Assembly (NCBI GenBank): GCA_045600585.1
Contig: JAZRYE010000003.1
Location: forward strand, 1 to 64,000
Length of the DNA stretch: 64,000 bases
Source of the DNA: JAZRYE01 sp045600585
GTDB lineage: Bacteria; Bacillota_I; Bacilli_A; RFN20; CAG-826
Direction of reading: 5' to 3'
The notes under the pieces were generated by a model. That model was not told where the DNA came from. It saw only the letters and a list, made by a program, of their open reading frames with translations, and did not search any database. Position 1 is the stretch's first letter. Each line of letters begins with the position of its first letter. A program made the position numbers and the translations under genes. Shown one piece after another: positions 60,424-64,000 of this stretch.

Positions 60424-62025
60424 CTAAGCAACTTTGCTAAAGCTAATTTCTATTTTGTCTGAATGAAGGGAAGTAATTTTAAAAGTAAAGCCTAAAGAAT
60501 AATGATTTCCATTTTCATCAGTTTTATTAGAAGTAAAAGTATTGAATGTATCTAATCCAAACGAATCATTTAATCTAAATAATGTTTTATTAGATGCAGC
60601 GTTTCCACTTGCAAATGAATTATTGCCATCTTTTTCTAATAAATGAACAAGTACTTCACTTGATGCATTTTTTGCATTTTCATTGCCATGGGCTAATCCA
60701 ACACAATAAGAAGTTATACCTTCAAGTTTTTCTTGTGCTTTTGGATCTTCGATATAAGCAATGACGTTATTCACTCCACCATTAACAATCTTTTTTGTGA
60801 GATATGCAGCGCGAGCGTCGATATGATAGACTCTTAATCCATGATAACTAGGATATGTAAATACGCCTTTCGTTCCATCAGTTTTTGAATATTCGTATGA
60901 GGCATTTTCAACTTCGTTTAATCCAACTGGAGTGAAGTATTCTAATAATAAAAATTCATCATAAGGTGTGCCGTTATAGTTACCTAACGGGATAAGAACA
61001 AGGTCACCACTTTTTGTGAATGATTTTAATGTTATTGAACAACTATTCTTAATAACATAAGGAGTTACCCAGTTTAAAATCATTTTAGAAAAGCCACAAT
61101 GATCGCCTAAATTTGAATCCATTGTGTCAAATGAACCAGTTGGTTGAAACATATAAGAACTGTAATAATCGGATAAACCAAATATATGGCCTACTTCATG
61201 AATATAAGTATTTCGATAGGCAACATTTTCTTTTTCATAAGCGAAGTCAACGCTGCTCCATGAATATGTACACGCATATGGAGCGGTGTTATTTATTCCA
61301 TACTCACCTTGTTTTGTGTGACTTGTAAAAGCCCAGTAAATAGAATCACTATGTCTTTTATCATATGGAGCATCATAAATTAAATAAATGCCATCGATAT
61401 AGTCATCATTATCATTATCATATTCTTCTAGGCTAATGGCTTTTCCTTTATATTCTTCGCTTCTAAGCCAATCTAAAGCATTCGAAGCAACTGTTTTAGT
61501 TATTTGGCCATATCCAGTTAAATCATCATAACGAGAATATTCCATTTCATACCAGTCGGTAACTTCGCCAGTTAAAGATAATTGTCCATAGCTAGATTTG
61601 TTATAGAAAGAAGATACCGATTCAAAACCTGTTTTATCTGGATCACCAAAAAAAGCATTTTGAATCATGATTGTTTTTTCTTTTCTAGAAGCTATATCAC
61701 GTTCACTATTTTCACCTTTGAAATACACTGGTATAACTAAAAGCTTTTGTTTTCCTAAGGATGCTTCATTTAAGAATTTATTATGCAAATTATCGCTAGA
61801 ATATAAATCTCTATAAGAAGAAATTTCTTTTGTTTCTCCTTCCATATCAACATAGGACATAGTTTTGTAATTGCTAAACTTATAGTAATTATCAGTTTCT
61901 ATATCATTTTTGACATTTTGAGGGGACATTTCGTTAATGTATGGATAAAATACTATCTCAACCTCTTTTGTGCAGGAAATAGCTAATAAAGGAATAAATA
62001 ACAAAGATAAATATCTTTTTTTCAT
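60424..62025 (-). CDS. M6-type metalloprotease lipoprotein
   Basis: 533 residues from MKKRYLSLLFIPLLAISC; lipobox AISC. M6 (immune inhibitor A-like) features: FYNKSSYGQLSLTGEV (about 157), DNDNDDYIDGIYLIYDAP (calcium-like acidic stretch), zinc site HEVGHIFGLSDYYS, and MDSNLGDHCGFSKMILNWV downstream, the Met-turn region. Secreted zinc protease probably degrading extracellular protein. Paralogue of the next gene. Confidence 0.85.
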   Translation of the reverse strand: MKKRYLSLLFIPLLAISCTKEVEIVFYPYINEMSPQNVKNDIETDNYYKFSNYKTMSYVDMEGETKEISSYRDLYSSDNLHNKFLNEASLGKQKLLVIPVYFKGENSERDIASRKEKTIMIQNAFFGDPDKTGFESVSSFYNKSSYGQLSLTGEVTDWYEMEYSRYDDLTGYGQITKTVASNALDWLRSEEYKGKAISLEEYDNDNDDYIDGIYLIYDAPYDKRHSDSIYWAFTSHTKQGEYGINNTAPYACTYSWSSVDFAYEKENVAYRNTYIHEVGHIFGLSDYYSSYMFQPTGSFDTMDSNLGDHCGFSKMILNWVTPYVIKNSCSITLKSFTKSGDLVLIPLGNYNGTPYDEFLLLEYFTPVGLNEVENASYEYSKTDGTKGVFTYPSYHGLRVYHIDARAAYLTKKIVNGGVNNVIAYIEDPKAQEKLEGITSYCVGLAHGNENAKNASSEVLVHLLEKDGNNSFASGNAASNKTLFRLNDSFGLDTFNTFTSNKTDENGNHYSLGFTFKITSLHSDKIEISFSKVA

Positions 62026-62069
62026 AAGACAAATATAAGTGAAAAAACACATTTTGTAAACAAACTAAA

Positions 62070-62089
62070 AAGGACGATTGCTCGTCCTT
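62070..62089 (-). terminator. terminator after the second M6 protease gene
   Basis: AAGGACGA/TCGTCCTT stem with TTTTTAG on the minus strand. Confidence 0.75.
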
Positions 62090-62107
62090 AGTAGAATTTA
62101 AGATTAA

Positions 62108-63691
62108 TTAATTTAATGGAGTGATTGTGAATGTAGCACTTTCATTGCCATTAATTTGGTCAATGGAAATAGAATAGCCAAATGGAACATCCCATTTACC
62201 AGCGTTACCGTGAACTTGGAAATCGCTATAAACGCCACTAGCAGAATTGAAGACTTGGCCTTGTTGCCATAAGTATGTATTATCTGCTTTATTTTGTGGT
62301 TTGCCACCAGCAGTGCTAATAGCCTTACCAGTTGCAGGAATTACTTCAAGAAGTTTGAAATTCTTATAACAGGATCTAGAAGCTGTGTTATCGCAAGCGA
62401 ATCCAACATACATTTGAGAACCTGAACCAATATGAATTGTGAAGTTAGAGAATTCCCAACCCTTATTGCTAATGTATCTCCAAATGCCTAATCTAGCATC
62501 AACAAGAGTGATACGAACACCAGCAATGCCATAGTAAAGTGGAGAACCACTAGCTAATCTTTCTTTACCATCTTTTTCAGCAACACCGGTTGGAGTTAAG
62601 AATTCAACCATCATATATTGGTCTAATGCTGTGGTATATTTCTTACCTTTGACTGGAATAACAAAGTATTCGCCAGTATCAGTTGTTGAATTAATTGTAA
62701 TCTTTGTCTTCTTTTCTGGAATAACATATGGTTCAGACCATCCATATAATGTTTTAGAGAAAATATTGTGGTCACCAATATTCATATCCATAAAGTCTAA
62801 ACCACCTAAACCAGAATAGTCGCCAGAAGCATAGTCTGTAACGTAATAGTCTGGAAGAGATAATACGTGGCCGAATTCGTGGCAGAGTGTATGTGGGTCA
62901 GGTTTTACTGCACCACTCTTAATATCTGAATCTTTAGCACCTTCAAAGAAGAATTTATAAGATGCCCAGAAGAAACGATAGAATGATGGCTTATTGACAT
63001 CAGTAGCACCACTATTGAAGCTAGAACAGAAAGCCCACCACAATTCACCGGTAGTTGTAATGTTTGGTGTGTAAATCATAATGAGAGAATCGATAGTACC
63101 ATCACCATTTTTATCGAAATCTTTCATGTTATAAGTGCCTTTACCAGCACCTTCTGTGTAATATTCATAGATTTGACGACCAACTTCATCAGCGCCATCT
63201 GTTGAATATGTCTTAGCAAATTCTGTTGAGTTTGCATTGACTTTAAACCAAGGTGTAACAACGCCAGTAATGTTGCATTGTCCAAAACTTGATTTGTTAT
63301 AGAAACTCTTTAATGATTCCCAGCCAGTTTCTTTTCCGTCACCAAAGATCGCATCTTCAATGTCTTTTCTTGATCCTTCAGATCCTTTAGGAAGAGAGGA
63401 AGAAGGGAAATCATTGAATTCAACTGGAACTACGAATGCACCAACATCAGAAACAACATATTTTGTTTGTTGAGTTTCAAGTGGAGTTCCTTCATCAATT
63501 TTTCTAATTTGTTTGCAAAAAGGTTCGGTTCTCATGCCATAACCAAGAATTCTTAAATCGCGATAATTGGATGTGTAATCAAATCCATTGTATTTAAGTG
63601 AATTCTTATCAACATCGCCTTTACCACAACCAGCTGTACAAGCGATTAAACCTGCAAGGATTGTAGTAGTTAATAACCTTTTAATTTTCAT
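62108..63691 (-). CDS. M6-type metalloprotease lipoprotein (paralogue)
   Basis: 527 residues; lipobox CTAGC-type signal LLTTTILAGLIACTAGC (IACTAGC). Same plan: FYNKSSFGQCNITGVVTPWF, DKNGDGTIDSLIMIYTP, zinc site HEFGHVLSLPDYYVTDY, MDMNIGDHNIFSKTLYGW. The C-terminal 200 residues form a beta-rich domain that may bind substrate. The two proteases are separated by a terminator and probably regulated apart. AAGGAGGCAGTT precedes the start. Confidence 0.85.
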   Translation of the reverse strand: MKIKRLLTTTILAGLIACTAGCGKGDVDKNSLKYNGFDYTSNYRDLRILGYGMRTEPFCKQIRKIDEGTPLETQQTKYVVSDVGAFVVPVEFNDFPSSSLPKGSEGSRKDIEDAIFGDGKETGWESLKSFYNKSSFGQCNITGVVTPWFKVNANSTEFAKTYSTDGADEVGRQIYEYYTEGAGKGTYNMKDFDKNGDGTIDSLIMIYTPNITTTGELWWAFCSSFNSGATDVNKPSFYRFFWASYKFFFEGAKDSDIKSGAVKPDPHTLCHEFGHVLSLPDYYVTDYASGDYSGLGGLDFMDMNIGDHNIFSKTLYGWSEPYVIPEKKTKITINSTTDTGEYFVIPVKGKKYTTALDQYMMVEFLTPTGVAEKDGKERLASGSPLYYGIAGVRITLVDARLGIWRYISNKGWEFSNFTIHIGSGSQMYVGFACDNTASRSCYKNFKLLEVIPATGKAISTAGGKPQNKADNTYLWQQGQVFNSASGVYSDFQVHGNAGKWDVPFGYSISIDQINGNESATFTITPLN

Positions 63692-63797
63692 AACTGCCTC
63701 CTTCTCCTATGTGCTTTCGAAATGAATAGTCATAGGTAAATATTTAATTGTGCATGCATTATAACAACTTTTTATAAAAAGTGATAGAAAAATTAAA

Positions 63798-63821
63798 AAC
63801 CCTCAGATTTCTCCGAGGGTT
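63798..63821 (-). terminator. terminator after the partial gene at the window edge
   Basis: AACCCTC/GAGGGTT stem with TTTTTAATTTTT on the minus strand. Confidence 0.8.
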
Positions 63822-63837
63822 AATAATCTAAGAAGAA

Positions 63838-64000
63838 CTATTTCTTTTCTGAATCAAGTTCAGCGATTCTGTCATGTAATTTACTTACAGCACGATCATG
63901 TTCTTCAACATAATTATCGCTAACTTCTTTCATTGTTCCTTCAACAGTGAAGTCCTTAACTGCAGCTTCCTCTTCTTCTTCGCTTGCAAGACCACGTCCA
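63838..64000 (-). CDS. C-terminal end of an acidic coiled-coil protein (partial)
   Basis: Only the last 53 residues are in the window: a Glu-rich stretch (ASEEEEEAAVKDF), then a helix (NYVEEHDRAVSKLHDRIAELDSEKK) with heptad-like spacing, and a TAG stop. Not enough to assign a family. The gene continues beyond 64,000. Confidence 0.6.
   Translation of the reverse strand, partial: GRGLASEEEEEAAVKDFTVEGTMKEVSDNYVEEHDRAVSKLHDRIAELDSEKK

Noticed and set aside
1..64000. CRISPR arrays and insertion sequences.
   Set aside because: No run of regularly spaced direct repeats and no intact transposase were seen on either strand.

Overview
The window looks like the chromosome of an anaerobic, AT-rich Bacillota (Firmicutes) bacterium, probably one of the small-genome gut lineages near the Bacilli/Mollicutes. 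The evidence is a pyruvate:ferredoxin oxidoreductase (nifJ) in place of pyruvate dehydrogenase, WhiA and lgt-uvrA clusters of Firmicutes type, many Cys-anchored lipoproteins, and TGA used as a stop codon (so not the Mycoplasma code). The lineage is inference. Nearly all genes lie on the minus strand.

Left chromosomal block (1-20,160). Glycolysis: gap, then pgk-tpiA with a Bax-inhibitor-1 membrane protein. Then uvrA-lgt-HAD phosphatase-trxB-whiA-XRE, read on the minus strand; hprK, rapZ and yvcK, usual members of this neighbourhood, are absent. Next come a P-loop kinase, a lipoprotein plus secreted lipase-like pair, nifJ with a dyad over its promoter, a secreted tyrosine-phosphatase-like lipoprotein on the plus strand, and a protein resembling only the DNA-binding half of Rex.

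Accessory region (about 20,220-36,700). This is a decayed, mosaic prophage-like or integrative element abutting the 3' end of tRNA-Lys(CUU). GC-rich phage-type genes (XRE regulators, holin, distal-tail fragment, DUF4314, Sel1 proteins, DUF4379 zinc ribbons, sigma-like activator, Lin1244-type replication protein, recombinases) alternate with AT-rich cargo. Cargo 1 (28,571-32,689) is an XRE regulator, D12 adenine methylase, small unknown protein, DUF262/DUF1524 protein and GIY-YIG/DUF4357 nuclease: a candidate anti-phage or restriction system. Cargo 2 (24,593-27,317) is a large secreted protein, a 47-residue peptide and a small lipoprotein, led by a promoter and an RNA that looks like a variant purine riboswitch. 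Several genes are chimeras made by deletion: integrase joined to an excisionase tail, two serine recombinases joined, a tail protein joined to an XhlA-like coiled coil. A palindrome with core TACTATGTA recurs six times between element genes; four copies carry an extra conserved arm.

Right chromosomal block (36,704-64,000). tRNA-Lys, then surface lipoproteins with OB-fold and Ig-like domains, a sugar-type ABC transporter operon (ATPase, two permeases, two paralogous binding proteins, a nuclease lipoprotein and an OB-fold lipoprotein), small membrane proteins, two RDD proteins with a second nuclease lipoprotein, the str operon (rpsL-rpsG-fusA-tuf), plsX-acetyltransferase-ACP, and two secreted M6-type metalloproteases. 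The many secreted nucleases, proteases and binding lipoproteins fit a scavenging lifestyle.
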